Numbered from the stretch's first letter, positions 53,380 through 64,000 are shown. The stretch is DNA of 64,000 nucleotides from Candidatus Altimarinota bacterium (GCA_021734475.1 JAIPIU010000005.1:1-64000); one strand, 5' to 3'. Notes: a model not told the origin generated them from the letters alone. Numbers and translations: made by a program.

Positions 53380-54627
53380 ATGACACAACAAATACAATCA
53401 GATATAATCAACAATCAGATCCCTGATGGATGGGTGGAGACTACTTTGGGCGAAGTAGTAAAAATATTTACATGAGAATCATTTAAATGAAACTTATATG
53501 AACCATCTTGATCATTAAGGGTTATAAGATGAGAAAATGTATCTGAATGATTTCTAAGATGGGATACAATTAAATATTGGAACCATTCAACCCAAAATTT
53601 AGGAAAATATTTTCTTCAAGAAGATGATATTGTAATAGGGATGGATTGATCAAAAGTATGAAAGAATCGTTCTATGATTAGAGAAAAAGATTTACCTCTA
53701 ATTTTAGCACAAAGAGTTGCTTGCTTAAGATCTATTTCTACGCTTTCAAATCAGCACTATATTGCACATTTAATATTAAATAAGAATTTTGAACAATATG
53801 TTGTTAAAATACATACTTGAACATCAATCCCTCATATTAGTCAAAATCAAATAGCAAATTATCCTATTATACTACCACCCATTCTAGAACAAAAAAATAT
53901 CGCCACACTTCTCTCGTCTTTCGATAACAAGATAGAACTTTTGAGAGAAGAGAATAAAACGCTTGAACAGACAGCACAGACAATTTTTCAAGAATGGTTT
54001 GGAAAGTATGATATTGAAAACGAATTACCTGAGGGATGGAGAGTTGGAAAATTAGGAGAAGAATTTAATATTTCTATATGAAGAACGCCTCCTCGCGTAG
54101 AATCGCAATGGTTCTCAAATGTTCCAATAGGTAAAAAATGGATTTCTATCAAAGACATTGGTAATTGTGGTGTATATATTTTTGATACATCTGAATATCT
54201 AACAGATGAATCAATCAAAAAATTCAATATCCCAGTTATTCCAGAAAATACAACAATTTTAAGCTTTAAGATGACCGTAGGAAAATTGACTATTACCACA
54301 GAGGAAATGCTTTCCAACGAAGCAATAGCACACCTAAAAATCAGAGATAATTCAGATCTAACGTCAGAGTTTATTTATTGTTATTTACAGGCTCTAGATT
54401 TTAATTCATTGGGTAGTACCTCATCTATTGTAACTGCAATCAATTCAACAATAATAAAAGCGATTGAAATAATAGTACCTGATGAATGAACTTTATGAAA
54501 GTTTAACTCACTCATAAAACCTATCTTTGAAAAAATAAAAAACAATTCTAAGCAAATACAATCTTTATCACAAACTCGTGATGAATTATTACCGAAATTG
54601 ATGAAGGGAGAAGTGAGAACTATTTAA
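53380..54627 (+). CDS. hsdS: type I restriction specificity subunit
   Basis: 415 aa. Two target-recognition domains, each starting with PDGWVETTLGE / PEGWRVGKLGE and ending in the conserved helical region (ILEQKNIATLLSSFDNKIEL ... TLEQTAQTIFQEWF; QIQSLSQTRDELLPKLMKGE). It chooses the DNA sequence recognised by HsdM and HsdR. It carries more UGA glycines in the first TRD than in the conserved helices. Confidence 0.96.
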
Positions 54628-54648
54628 TTTTATTATTTATATTTTGTA

Positions 54649-55623
54649 ATGGCTACAATTTCGTTAATTCCATACCAATTCTACACTAATGAAAACCTAG
54701 AAGAAATAAGATGACTTTTTACTACAGAAATAAAACAGGAGGATTCTTCTATGCAAGGACATATCCAACAAGTAATTTCAAGTCTATCTAGTTGTACTTT
54801 ATGTAAATGAGGGAACAGCGAAGTAATGGAAAAAGTAGTAAATAAAATTTTTTGTGTAGATGATAATCAAACATGGGATGACAAATCTCATTTTCATATT
54901 CTATTAAAACTAAAAGTTGCAAATAATGAAAATAATTTTGATGACAAAAGTATTGTAAATATAAAAAAGGGTACGATCAACTCTGATTTAGAAAAAGAAG
55001 AAACTACTTGAGATTGATTTTTCCTTGGTTTATCCTTCGAAAAAAACTACAGAACAATAAAGGTTAAGAGCAAAGAAGAAAAAAGACATCATGGTCTAAT
55101 GTTTGTAACACATAAATGAAATGAGAACGTAAAAGGTATATGAAAAGATATTGTAAAAAAAATATTTAAAACACAAAATATTCAATTCTATGATATTGCT
55201 GATCAAACAAACGTTTATAATTTAGATCAGCACCTAAAATCAATCGAGATAAGTTGATATATACCAGTAGGAGCTATTTCACAACTTGATGGTATGGAAG
55301 AAAAAAAATGATGAATAAAAGCGAAGATTTTAATTGAAGATGCAGATCCAAAATTTCTAGCTTGAATGTTATGACGTGGTAAAGACAAAAAATTAAGCAA
55401 AAAAGAATTGTTTAATTTTGATGTTAAAAATGTAAAATGAATTATCAGAAATTCAAACTGAGGAGAAGATAAAATAGATTTGGAAAATTCAGATGGAACA
55501 ATTGAATCAATAAGGAAAGCACTCTCAATCAAAATGTTTATAGAAGAAAAGGGATTTAATATAATGAATATTAGGTCTCAAATAAATTGATTTATTTCTA
55601 TGTTTGCAGAAAAATGATTATAG
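54649..55623 (+). CDS. unknown 324-aa protein, first of a three-gene module
   Basis: Mixed alpha/beta composition with two CxxC-like cysteines (SCTLCKGGN near residue 58). It then has conserved-looking stretches FFLGLSFEKNYRTIKVKS, GIGKDIVKKIF and SIRKALSIKMFIEEKGF. No TM, no recognised catalytic motif. It follows hsdS by 21 bp, and the next gene starts inside its 3' end. Module context (membrane protein, HEPN) suggests a defence role. Confidence 0.65.
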
Positions 55624-56156
55624 ATGTAGTGAAAAGATTTTTCTTTCTTTATATTAACTATGAAGACTTTTCTAAAAGGATGTTTTTTCTGTTTTTTGTA
55701 TTGATTCCATGAACAATTTCATATTGTATAGTATATCTACTACCAAAATGAGTAGGGCACATTATCGGGGATAATATAAGCAATTTTATCACGGTTTTTA
55801 GTATTCTATTTTGACTAATTACCACAACACTTTCTATAATGCTTACTTGATATCATATAAATTTTCAAAAAGAAGAAAATCTGAAAAAAAAACTTTGATA
55901 TTCAAATCCAAAGAAGATTATATCAGTAATAAAAGAAATTTTTTTATATAATACATATATAAGTTTAATTCTCATTTTACTAGCCTCTGTACTATTGATT
56001 TTAAGTTATGGCACAACAAATCATCAGAACATCTCTCATATAGTACAAAGTTTTGGATGGTATTTTTTCCTTATAGTTCTTTATGTATTATTTCGCAATT
56101 TCAATTCATTCTTATCATTTCATAATAAAATAGAGTCTCTGGATATTGAGAATTAG
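55614..56156 (+). CDS. four-TM membrane protein (180 aa), second of the module
   Basis: The ATG overlaps the upstream gene's end by 10 bp, indicating translational coupling. Four hydrophobic helices (MFFLFFVLIPGTISYCIVYL; FITVFSILFGLITTTLSIML; YISLILILLASVLLILSY; GWYFFLIVLYVLF) with a charged loop between helices 2 and 3. No signal for a known effector family. Confidence 0.7.
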
Positions 56157-56192
56157 TTAGGAAACTTTATTTTTTACAATGCAACAATTTAT

Positions 56193-56765
56193 ATGATAAA
56201 AATAGAAGATAAATCTTGATATATGTGACAGTACTTATGAGAGATCCACTTTGAAAATGGCGATAGTTTTCGATTTGATATAGAAGAAACAGAAGATCTC
56301 AGAAAGATAAAATTTCGTTTGTGAGCTTTAATAATAGCGTTTAATCAAATAGAAGGAGAATTAGAAGATATTTTATGCGATCGATTGTGACATTGAAGAG
56401 AAGATTCTACATGAATGATTATAGTTTGATCGATGGGATATGCACAAAAAATAAGACTGTTAGAATCTTATTTGTTATATCTGGATAATATTTGTAATGA
56501 TAAAAAATATTGAAAAGAGATAAAAAAAACGATAAATGATTTAAAATTAGCATGACAAATCAGGAATGCTTGTGTACACGCCCATCGACATACAAAAAAC
56601 AAATCTTACGTCAGAGTAAAAAATAAGTGTGATGAAAATTGAATAAAAATAACCTATAGAAATATAAACGAGAAAATTTTAGATGAATATATATTATTTA
56701 TAGAAAATATTGAATATGAACTCGATGATTTACATGAAACACTACAAGAATCCTTTTACAAATAA
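56193..56765 (+). CDS. HEPN-domain ribonuclease-like protein (190 aa)
   Basis: All-helical with GQIRNACVHAHR near residues 121-132, giving RNxxxH (R124, N125, H129), the catalytic motif of HEPN RNases. This family includes toxins and abortive-infection effectors. It starts 36 bp after the membrane protein and ends 9 bp before hsdR. It could be the effector of the module. Confidence 0.7.
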
Positions 56766-56774
56766 AGCATTATA

Positions 56775-59700
56775 ATGTCCCATCTAAATGAATCCCATGT
56801 AGAAGAAAATCTTATAGATATGCTTGTTGCACAAGGCTACGAGTACTTCTACGGTCCAGATATTGCACCATATTCTAGTAATCCTCAAAGAGAAGGGTTT
56901 GATTCTGCTGTACTTGAAAACCACCTCAAGGAGTCTATCTATAGACTAAATCCTGACGTGCCAGAGTCTGCTAGAGTCGAAGCATACAATCATATACTTC
57001 GTCTTGGATCAAGCGACATTATGACGAACAACGAAAAATTTCATACTATGCTTACAGATGGAGTGACTGTTGAATATTTCAAAGATGGTCAGACAAAAGG
57101 GATCAATGTAAAACTGATTGATATTGAAGATATAAGCAAAAATAGTTTCTGGGTAGTGAATCAATTAGTAGTGAAAGAGAACAACACCGAAAAGAGAATG
57201 GATGTTGTGATCTTTGTTAATGGATTGCCTCTCGTTGTTATCGAACTCAAAAACGCAACAGACGAAAAAGCAACTCTCGATAAGGCATTTACACAGATAC
57301 AGAATTACAAGAAAGCCATCCCAAGTATTTTCTTCTACAATGCACTTTGCGTGATCTCTGATGGAATAGATGCAAAAGTATCTAGCGTATCCGCTCCATT
57401 TAGTCGTTATCTCTCATGGAAATCTCCTGAAAAAAAAGAGAATGGTATATTACCAGAGCTACAGATATTGGCCGAAAGAATGCTCCAGAAAGATGTACTC
57501 TTAAAACTTATTAGATATAATACTGTTTTTGAAACTGAAGAAGTAAAAGATAAAAATACAGGACTCTTGTCAGTAGTAAAAGTAAAAAAGGTCGCCGCTT
57601 ATCATCAATACTATGCAGTAGAAAAAGCAGTAGCCGAGACACTCAAAGCAACACATGAAACAGAATGAGATCGCAAAATCGGTGTCATCTGGCATACCCA
57701 AGGATCTGGGAAATCTCTCTCTATGGTTTTCTATACAGGGCAAATCGTAGTCCAGCCAGAGATGAAGAATCCAACGGTCGTAATTCTTACAGATAGAAAC
57801 GATCTAGACGATCAACTTTTCTGAACTTTCTGAAACTGTGTAGGACTTTTGAGACAGAAGCCAGTACAAGCGACAAGTCGCGGACACTTAAAAGAACTAT
57901 TGAAAGTGTCAGGTGGTGGAATCGTATTTACTACCATTCAAAAATTCTATCCAGAAAAAGGAGAGAACACATTAGACATATTATCAGAAAGAACAAATAT
58001 AGTAGTAGTTGCTGATGAAGCACATCGTAGTCAATATGGATTCAAAGGAAGGGAAGTAGAAACTGAAGATGGACTAGAGACAAGATATGGAAATGCAAAA
58101 CACCTCAGAGATGCGCTTCCCAAAGCTTCATTTATTGGTTTTACGGGTACTCCTATAGAAAAAGAAGATAAAGATACTAAGAAAGTATTCGGCGAATATG
58201 TAGATATTTATGATATCAAACAAGCCGTAGAAGATGGAGCAACCGTACCGATCAGTTACGAATCCAGACTTGTAAAGATCAAGATGGACAAAAAGGTCGT
58301 AGAAGAAATTGATACTTTGATAAATGAGATTGATTGAGCAACAGAAGAACAGAAAGAAAAAGCAAAAAAAAGAAATGCTCAGATAGACGCGATAGTAGGA
58401 CATCCTGATAGATTAAAGGATATTGCAAAAGATATCGTAGAACACTTTGAAGCAAGACAGCAAATATTTGAAGGAAAAGCAATGGTTGTATGTATGACAA
58501 GACAGATAGCGGTCAATCTTTATCACGAAATTATCAAACTCTGTCCAGAGTGGCACGATGATGATCTAATGAAAGGAGGAATAAAAATAGTAATGACAAG
58601 CGCCTCTGATGATCCAGAAAGCTTTCAACCACACCACACAAGCAAAGAAGATAGAAAAAAGCTAGCAATCAGACTCAAAGATGTACACGATCCGCTCAAA
58701 ATGGTTATCGTACAATCTATGTGGCTTACTGGTTTTGATGTTCCTTGTTTGCATACCATGTATATTGATAAAAAAATGCAAGGAGCAAACCTTATGCAAG
58801 CAATAGCTAGAGTCAATCGTGTATACAAAGATAAGCCAGGTGGCCTCATCGTAGACTATATCGGTATTGGACAAGATTTAAGAAATGCTATGGCAGTATA
58901 TACAGAAAGTGGATGACAAGGAAAAGCTGTCTTAGAAATGACAGATATTATTGCAGGTATGAAAACAAAGTTTGAAGTAGTAGAACAAATGTTTCATGGG
59001 TATGATTACAAGAAATATTTCAAGGCACCAAACAAAGAAAAACTTCAAATATTACTTGGAGCGACTAACTTTATCTTGGGAGAAGATAAACTCAAAGATA
59101 GATTCTTGGCAGAAGTGACAGCACTATCTAAGCTTTTTGCAATGGCAGTGCCAAGCTTTGAAGCTGAACAAATAAGAGATCAAATAGCATTTTTTCAAGC
59201 AGTAAAAGCAAGAATAAATAAATTTACTCCATGAGGTGGAAAGACAGATAAGGAAGTAGAGACAGCAATCAAACAGATCATGGATGAAGCACTGAGCAGT
59301 GATTGAGTGATAGATATTTTTGAAGCTGCAGGTATGAAAGCACCATCTCTTGATATACTATCAGAGGAATTCTTGCTTGAAGTAAAAAACATGGAACACA
59401 AAAACCTAGCTTTTGAACTAATGAAAAAACTCCTCAATGAAGAAGTAAGAATAAGAAAAAGAAAAAATATGACTCAAGGAAAAAAGTTTTCTGAGATGCT
59501 TGAAAATGTTATCAAAAGATATCACAATAACCAAATAGACACAGCTCAGGTCATCCAGGAATTGTCAGATATTGCAAGAGAGATGAAACTAGAAGATCAT
59601 AAAGCAGAAGAAATCTGACTTACACCAGAAGAGTATGCTTTCTATTCAGTATTGGCGCAGAACGAATCAACAAAGTTTCTTGAAGATAAGAAAATGAAAG

Positions 59701-59903
59701 AATTGATCCATGTGATCGTGGATATTATTCGTAAAAATGCAACGGTAGACTGGGATAAGAGAGATGATGTAAAAGCAAAACTTCGTTTGACGGTCAAGAA
59801 AATATTGATGAGATATGGTTATCCACCTGATCTTGCAAGAATAGAAGCAGATAGGGTGCTCGAACAAAGCGAACTATTGGCAAGTGAACTGACTAAGGAA
59901 TAA
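56775..59903 (+). CDS. hsdR: type I restriction enzyme R subunit
   Basis: 1042 aa. N-terminal PD-(D/E)xK nuclease (D143 ... E157-L-K159), Walker A TQGSGKS (residues 308-314), DEAH at 414-417, SF2 motifs FIGFTGTP and MQAIARVNR, and a C-terminal helical HsdM/S-binding part. It translocates and cleaves unmethylated DNA. Only about eight glycines in over fifty are UGA, supporting acquisition from a standard-code donor. Confidence 0.97.
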
Positions 59904-59927
59904 AATTTTATTCTATAACAAAGAACG

Positions 59928-61049
59928 ATGTATCAAATCGACAAAAACCAAAACAATATTTTATCAATCAAAGAGGCGACTTTTGCAAGTCTTCATTATA
60001 AGGAAAGAGAGAATTTGCAAGAATGGATTGCTAAAAATCCCAATATCTTTGGCGAGGATTTGTTGATTATTCAAAAGGAATTTGATTGATTTTCTGATAC
60101 AAGAGAAAGGTTAGATCTTCTTGCTATAGATAAGGAATGAAATCTTGTTGTTATAGAAAATAAACTAGATGATACTTGACGTGATGTTGTATGGCAAGCA
60201 TTAAAATATGCTTCTTATTGTTCTACATTAAGGAAAGATCAAGTAATTGCGATGTATCAAGAATATTTAAATAAATATGAAAAGTGAAAAGAAGCTAGGA
60301 AAATGTTAGAAGATTTTTTTGATAGTGAGGATTTTGATGAAATAGAGTTTAATAAATCACAATCACAAAGAATCATATTCGTAGCAGCAAAGCATCGCAA
60401 AGAAGTTACATCAACAGCTCTTTGGCTTATGAATTTTGGATTAAGAATGCAATGTTTCAAGGCTACTATATATGTTCAATGAGATCAGCATCTTCTTACG
60501 GTGGAACAAATCATACCAGTAAAAGAAGCAGAAGATTATATAATTAGCATGGCAAACAAGCAACAAGAAGAGGTTATTCAAAAAAGTTCTGATAAGAAAC
60601 GTCATTCAATACGTAAGTCATTTTGGGAAAAATTATTGCCTGCATTAAATAAGAAAACAGATCTTTTTTCAAATGTAAATTCAACAACTGATCACTGGAT
60701 TTCTGCATGATCATGAATCTCAGGAGTACCATATTCTTTAGTAGCGACGAGAAGCTATGTAGCGATAGAATTATATCCTGGACATAGGCCAACAGCGGAG
60801 GAAAATAGAATTATATTTGATAAACTATATGCACATAAAGAAGAAATAGAAAAAGAATTTTGACACCAACTAAATTGGGATCCTCTTGAAGGCAAGAAAG
60901 CAACAAGAATATCTTATGCTTTAGAATGAGTGAGTATTTTTAATGAAGAGGATCGACAGAAAATGATAGATTTTCTATGTACCTATACAGCAAAACTATA
61001 TACAGTGATGGATCCTTATTTAATGAAAATAAGAAAAGAAATTAAATAA
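59928..61049 (+). CDS. PD-(D/E)xK-like / DUF4268-type protein (373 aa)
   Basis: The N-terminal domain reads FDGFSDTRERLDLLAIDKEGNLVVIENKLDDTGRDV; D..., E-N-K forms a nuclease-like core (GFSD, LDLLAID, VIENK). A second domain (SGISGVPYSLVATRSYVAIE) resembles DUF4268. Proteins of this kind accompany restriction systems. It is 24 bp after hsdR. Confidence 0.7.
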
Positions 61050-61081
61050 TTCTTTTGTAATTTACTTCATAAGATCGAATC

Positions 61082-61417
61082 ATGAAGCTAGAAGAAGCTA
61101 GAAAAATATTAGGTCCAGAATATGATAATTTGCCTGATGCTCAGATCGAAGGGCTGATTTTCTTTTTCTCAAAATTATCTCATGTCGTGATTGATGAATA
61201 TACAAAAGATCCCAAAGGTTATATGAAAAAGCTAAATGATATTAAAAAATCAAATACAAACAAAGAACGGCATCTAGCCAATAAGATGCCACCCAAAGCA
61301 ACACTAGATCAAAAAATAAAACGACATATAGAACACGCTAAAAACTGTAAATGTAGGCCAATGCCTGAAAGTATTAAAAAAGAAATTCAAAAAAGGATTG
61401 CTTTGCAGAGTAAATAG
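61082..61417 (+). CDS. small Cys-pair protein, paralogue 1 (111 aa)
   Basis: C-terminal core KATLDQKIKRHIEHAKNCKC with a CxC and RPMPESIKKEIQKR, shared with the next protein. No UGA in frame. No family known to me. Confidence 0.6.
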   Translation: MKLEEARKILGPEYDNLPDAQIEGLIFFFSKLSHVVIDEYTKDPKGYMKKLNDIKKSNTNKERHLANKMPPKATLDQKIKRHIEHAKNCKCRPMPESIKKEIQKRIALQSK

Positions 61418-61450
61418 ATATATCAAATAGTTTTACATACAGAATCCAAT

Positions 61451-61783
61451 ATGGTTATTACTGTAGAACAAGTAAGAGAGAAGTATCCCAAAGAATACTG
61501 AGATCTTTCTGATTGAGAGGTACAGCAAGTTTTGGACTATATGTATTTTATTTGTGAATTTTCTATAAATTGGCATAAAACCCATCCAGGAGAAAGTCTC
61601 TTAAAGTGAATAAAAAAAGAATCTGAAGCACCATTCAATAAAGAATGGCATAAATCCAATAGTATGCCTATGAGAGCGACATTGGATCAAAAGATTAAAT
61701 GGCATATAGAACACGTAGCCCATTGTAAGTGTAGGCCGATACCCGATAAGATCAAACAAGAGATACAAAAAAGATTAGGTTAA
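61451..61783 (+). CDS. small Cys-pair protein, paralogue 2 (110 aa)
   Basis: Shares RATLDQKIKWHIEHVAHCKC and RPIPDKIKQEIQKR with the preceding gene, so they arose by duplication; this copy uses several UGA glycines while the first uses none. Function unknown. Confidence 0.65.
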
Positions 61784-61807
61784 GTTTTATTCTTAACCAA
61801 ATATATT

Positions 61808-62029
61808 ATGAAGAAATCAGAACCTCAGTCACATGATCCTCATTCTACTTGAAGGGCACTTTATGAATTTGTAAATTTAATGTTGGATATTATAGAAGAA
61901 GAAAGAGGAAAAATCTGATTAATACAATACTTTGCAGAGATAAAACTCTGTAATGCACTTAATGGCATAGTCTATGGTCCAGACTGTAAACCTATAAATT
62001 TATGTAAAAAAAACTGACATAAGAAATAA
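61808..62029 (+). CDS. small protein (73 aa)
   Basis: Helical with Cys at three positions near the C-terminus (CNALNG, DCKPIN, CKKNG). UGA glycines present. Follows the paralogue pair by 24 bp; convergent with the XRE regulator. Unknown. Confidence 0.5.
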
Positions 62030-62239
62030 CTATATTCCTTTCAATAATTCACTTACAGTGATATCAAGTTTATTGGCAATAAGTACTATATTTTCCAAAC
62101 TAACATTGGCTTTTCATCTTTCAATCAATCACATATAGGTTCTGTGGAGCTTACAAAAAGTAGCAAAACTCTCCTGCGAATATCATTTTTCTGTTCTCAA
62201 AAGCCTTACCTTGTCTCAAAACTTTTTCTTAAAATCCAT
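62030..62239 (-). CDS. XRE-family HTH regulator, controller-protein-like (69 aa)
   Basis: Single HTH: KVRLLRTEKGYSQESFATFC followed by RTYMGLIERGKANVSLENIV. Length and domain match C proteins that time restriction-modification expression. UGA provides the turn glycines. Divergent from the 62395 gene. Confidence 0.8.
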
Positions 62240-62394
62240 CACAGTCCATTTAAGGATAAATAATGGATATTATAATATGCCACTATATAAAGCCACAGTT
62301 GATATTATGGGACGAATTATAGTTCAATTAGTATTGAATAAATGTAATTTTTAATTATCTATTTAAAGTAATTTATTTTATTATTTCGATTTAA

Positions 62395-63123
62395 ATGACT
62401 AATTTTAAATGTCCAGACCGTAATTCTAAAATTATTAAAGATCAGAAAAAACGCAAAAAATGTTGAGTAGAATTAACATATGAAGGAAGTGATATTGAAG
62501 AGAAGAAAACTAAAAAAAGGAAATCATGAGTACGATTATTTATATTCTTTTTAATTTTATTTATCTGAGGTTGAGGTTGGCTTGCAGAAAATAGTGGGAT
62601 TTGCTATTGATCATATAAATTATGAGATGAATATAAAAAATGTAAAAAATATGAATCTTATGAAAAAGACAAACTTAATAGATATATGGAATATATACGT
62701 TTAAACAAAGAAACCTGCAGGGCATTATATTGAGATAACTCATTTCGAGAAGAAAGCTCAGAAAAGTGATGTATTTGCAAAGAATGATATGTCTTAGGCG
62801 GAGATGTTGAAAAATGTATACCAGAAAACGACAAGGACTGCCAGGATACTTACTGAGAAAATAGTTATAGCTATTCAACAACCCCTATCGACTTAGGAGA
62901 TGGTATTATTATAGATAGTGCGTGCGGATGCAAAGACTGATACACTTATAATAACGATAGAACAAAATGTGTTACCGCGAATCAACAATGTGAAGATAAT
63001 TTTTGAATTGGTAGTTACAGTAATTTGATAAAAGATAATAATTGACAATATCAGTGTTGATGTAGAGAATGATATGCTCGAGAAAATTATGGAACACAAA
63101 AGGCATCTTGCGTAAAAAAATAA
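62395..63123 (+). CDS. Cys-rich single-TM protein (242 aa)
   Basis: A zinc-ribbon-like N-terminus (FKCPDRNSK...KKCG), one TM (RLFIFFLILFIGGGGWL), then an extracellular region with about twelve cysteines in CxC/CxxC-like pairs (CICKEGYVLGG; CGCKDGYTY; CGCREGYA), suggesting EGF-like folds. UGA glycines are frequent. Unknown function. Confidence 0.65.
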
Positions 63124-63168
63124 TTTTTACTTTCAAAAAAAATATGAAACATGTCTCGAATATTTTTA

Positions 63169-63558
63169 CTATATGACAAACAAACCTCTATCCTCAATAA
63201 TTTTTCTAGATCTTAGAAATTCTTCCATATATTTTTGCTCTTCTTTATTGTAGAGCTTGCTCTTTCTTTGTGGTAAATGATGTATTCTAATCATATCATC
63301 CAATTTTTTGTGTAAATCAAATATGTTTATAAATCCTTGTTGGTGTGCATAGTCTCAAATATTTCGTACAGGCATATAAATTTTACTATCTACCAATTTA
63401 CCCATCTTCTCGTAGATATAGCTCGAATTTAAATTTAAGCCCTTAGGATACCTGGCTTTTATAAGCTCTTTTATCTTTCTCTCCACATATATTCTTTTTC
63501 ATTTTTTATCTATTATTTCCTCTTGGATAATCTTTCGTCTATTCTTGAATGAACGCAT
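63169..63558 (-). CDS. basic helical protein (129 aa)
   Basis: Lys/Arg-rich, starts MRSFKNRRKIIQEEIIDKKG, with YIYEKMGKLVDSKIYM and HHLPQRKSKLYNKEEQKYME. Perhaps DNA- or RNA-binding; no family recognised. One or two UGA glycines. Confidence 0.5.
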
Positions 63559-63899
63559 ATTTGCATGTTTAAGATGTAAATCGCTTGGCGGTTTACAGTA
63601 GTCGAAATTTTCCTTAATGGAAATTTGCTACTGGAATTTTCATGACACATGGTGTACCATATTATTCGTTAGTGGGTTGCCCCCCTGTTTAATAATACAG
63701 ATACCTATCCTATATTACTTCAGTTTGATTTTTATAGAACCTTGAATATATATCTTTTCAGATATACGTATAAGATCTTAATATATAATATTAGTGCATA
63801 TATACATAAAAATAGTAATCTTTATCTATGAATTTTCAAGTATTTCAGTAAATATATCCCATACTATAATGTATTTTTTCATATAAATTATTCTAAATA
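63559..63899. other. intergenic stretch without a gene
   Basis: Contains the hairpin AAATTTTCCTTAATGGAAATTT and CCCCCC..., then AT-rich sequence before the next ATG. Nothing further supported. Confidence 0.5.
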
Positions 63900-64000
63900 A
63901 TGGATGAAGAAGCTATAATCGAAGAAACTAAAAAAACCTACCATGCATACATAAAGATATTTATGTATATATTTGCCATTCTCTACAAATCTTGAAAATT
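63900..64000 (+). CDS. 5' end of a membrane-associated protein, cut by window edge
   Basis: ATG at 63900, an acidic N-terminus (MDEEAIIEETKKTYHAYIK) then a hydrophobic run (IFMYIFAILYKSGK); the frame is open to the window end. Too short to identify. Confidence 0.45.

Noticed and set aside
55227-55532. 101-aa minus-strand ORF
   Set aside because: It lies antisense within the 324-aa gene of the three-gene module.
54649-56156. Assignment of the soluble + 4-TM pair to the Kiwa system
   Set aside because: Only size and topology agree; no KwaA/KwaB sequence feature could be verified and the gene order differs.
49734-59903. Many frameshifted or stop-interrupted hsd pseudogenes
   Set aside because: All interruptions are TGA at glycine positions; with table 25 hsdM, hsdS and hsdR are intact.
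48036-64000. Integrase or transposase for the accessory island
   Set aside because: No recombinase motif was seen in any frame, so the boundaries and mobility remain inferred.
1-64000. UGA as tryptophan (table 4)
   Set aside because: It would put Trp in P-loops, SAM motifs and Nudix boxes; UGG already encodes Trp at the expected places.

Overview
The window comes from an AT-rich bacterium that reads UGA as glycine (translation table 25, the code of Gracilibacteria/BD1-5 and Absconditabacteria/SR1). Almost every gene carries in-frame TGA, and these fall on invariant glycines: the Walker A motif of a DEAD-box helicase, the SAM motif of a methyltransferase, the Nudix box, the PGGVGP loop of FolD and the HPFxxGNGRxGR motif of a Fic protein. 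Stops are TAA or TAG. All coordinates below use that code. I cannot choose between the two phyla from this window.

Layout. 1-3.4 kb: a large secreted PKD/TSP3-like calcium-binding protein with a UGA-encoded polyglycine tract. 3.4-5.1 kb: membrane proteins, rpsP (S16) and rpmG (L33). 5.2-6.0 kb: an unusual tRNA locus with an intact CAU tRNA, three 83-bp tandem tRNA-like copies whose anticodon arm is a palindrome, a small GIY-YIG nuclease gene fused to a further tRNA fragment, and tRNA-Ser(GCU). 6.1-9.2 kb: unknown proteins. 9.4-12.8 kb: a glycan cluster (CsaB-like pyruvyl transferase, GT2, O-antigen ligase). 12.9-14.2 kb: a DsbA-like protein and a truncated paralogue. 14.3-23.2 kb, mostly minus: divergent ValS, surface proteins, greA, HPF-like, Nudix, short HrcA. 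23.4-32.2 kb: a standard-code Nudix gene, a ferredoxin, holA, a candidate small RNA, a YidD-Fmt fusion, folD, a UGA-rich adhesin and mtaB. 32.3-34.8 kb: three monocistronic genes with no in-frame UGA, two of which look like the Bacteroidetes-type glycine/ornithine lipid acyltransferase pair. 35-46.4 kb: RluA, coiled-coil and membrane proteins, a 902-aa surface protein, an ArsR/4Fe-4S/rhodanese operon, DEAD helicase, TruD and a PmtA-like methyltransferase. 46.7-48 kb: a beta-solenoid-like protein in which nearly all glycines are UGA, then tRNA-Gly(UCC) and a CAU tRNA.

48-64 kb is a defence/accessory island next to the tRNAs. It holds an ArdC-N-like protein and a type I restriction-modification system whose genes are interleaved with others: hsdM, fic, tandem hairpin repeats, two small membrane proteins, hsdS, a three-gene module (324-aa protein of unknown function, 4-TM protein, HEPN RNase-like protein), hsdR. 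A PD-(D/E)xK-like protein, small paralogues, an XRE regulator and further small genes follow. hsdM and hsdR have far fewer UGA codons than neighbouring genes, as expected of incoming genes only partly adapted to the host code.

A family of dispersed palindromic repeats (cores like AGATTCCGGCTGC / CCGGAATGAC) sits between genes and, in two places, inside coding sequences (the CsaB-like gene and yidD-fmt) without breaking the reading frame.
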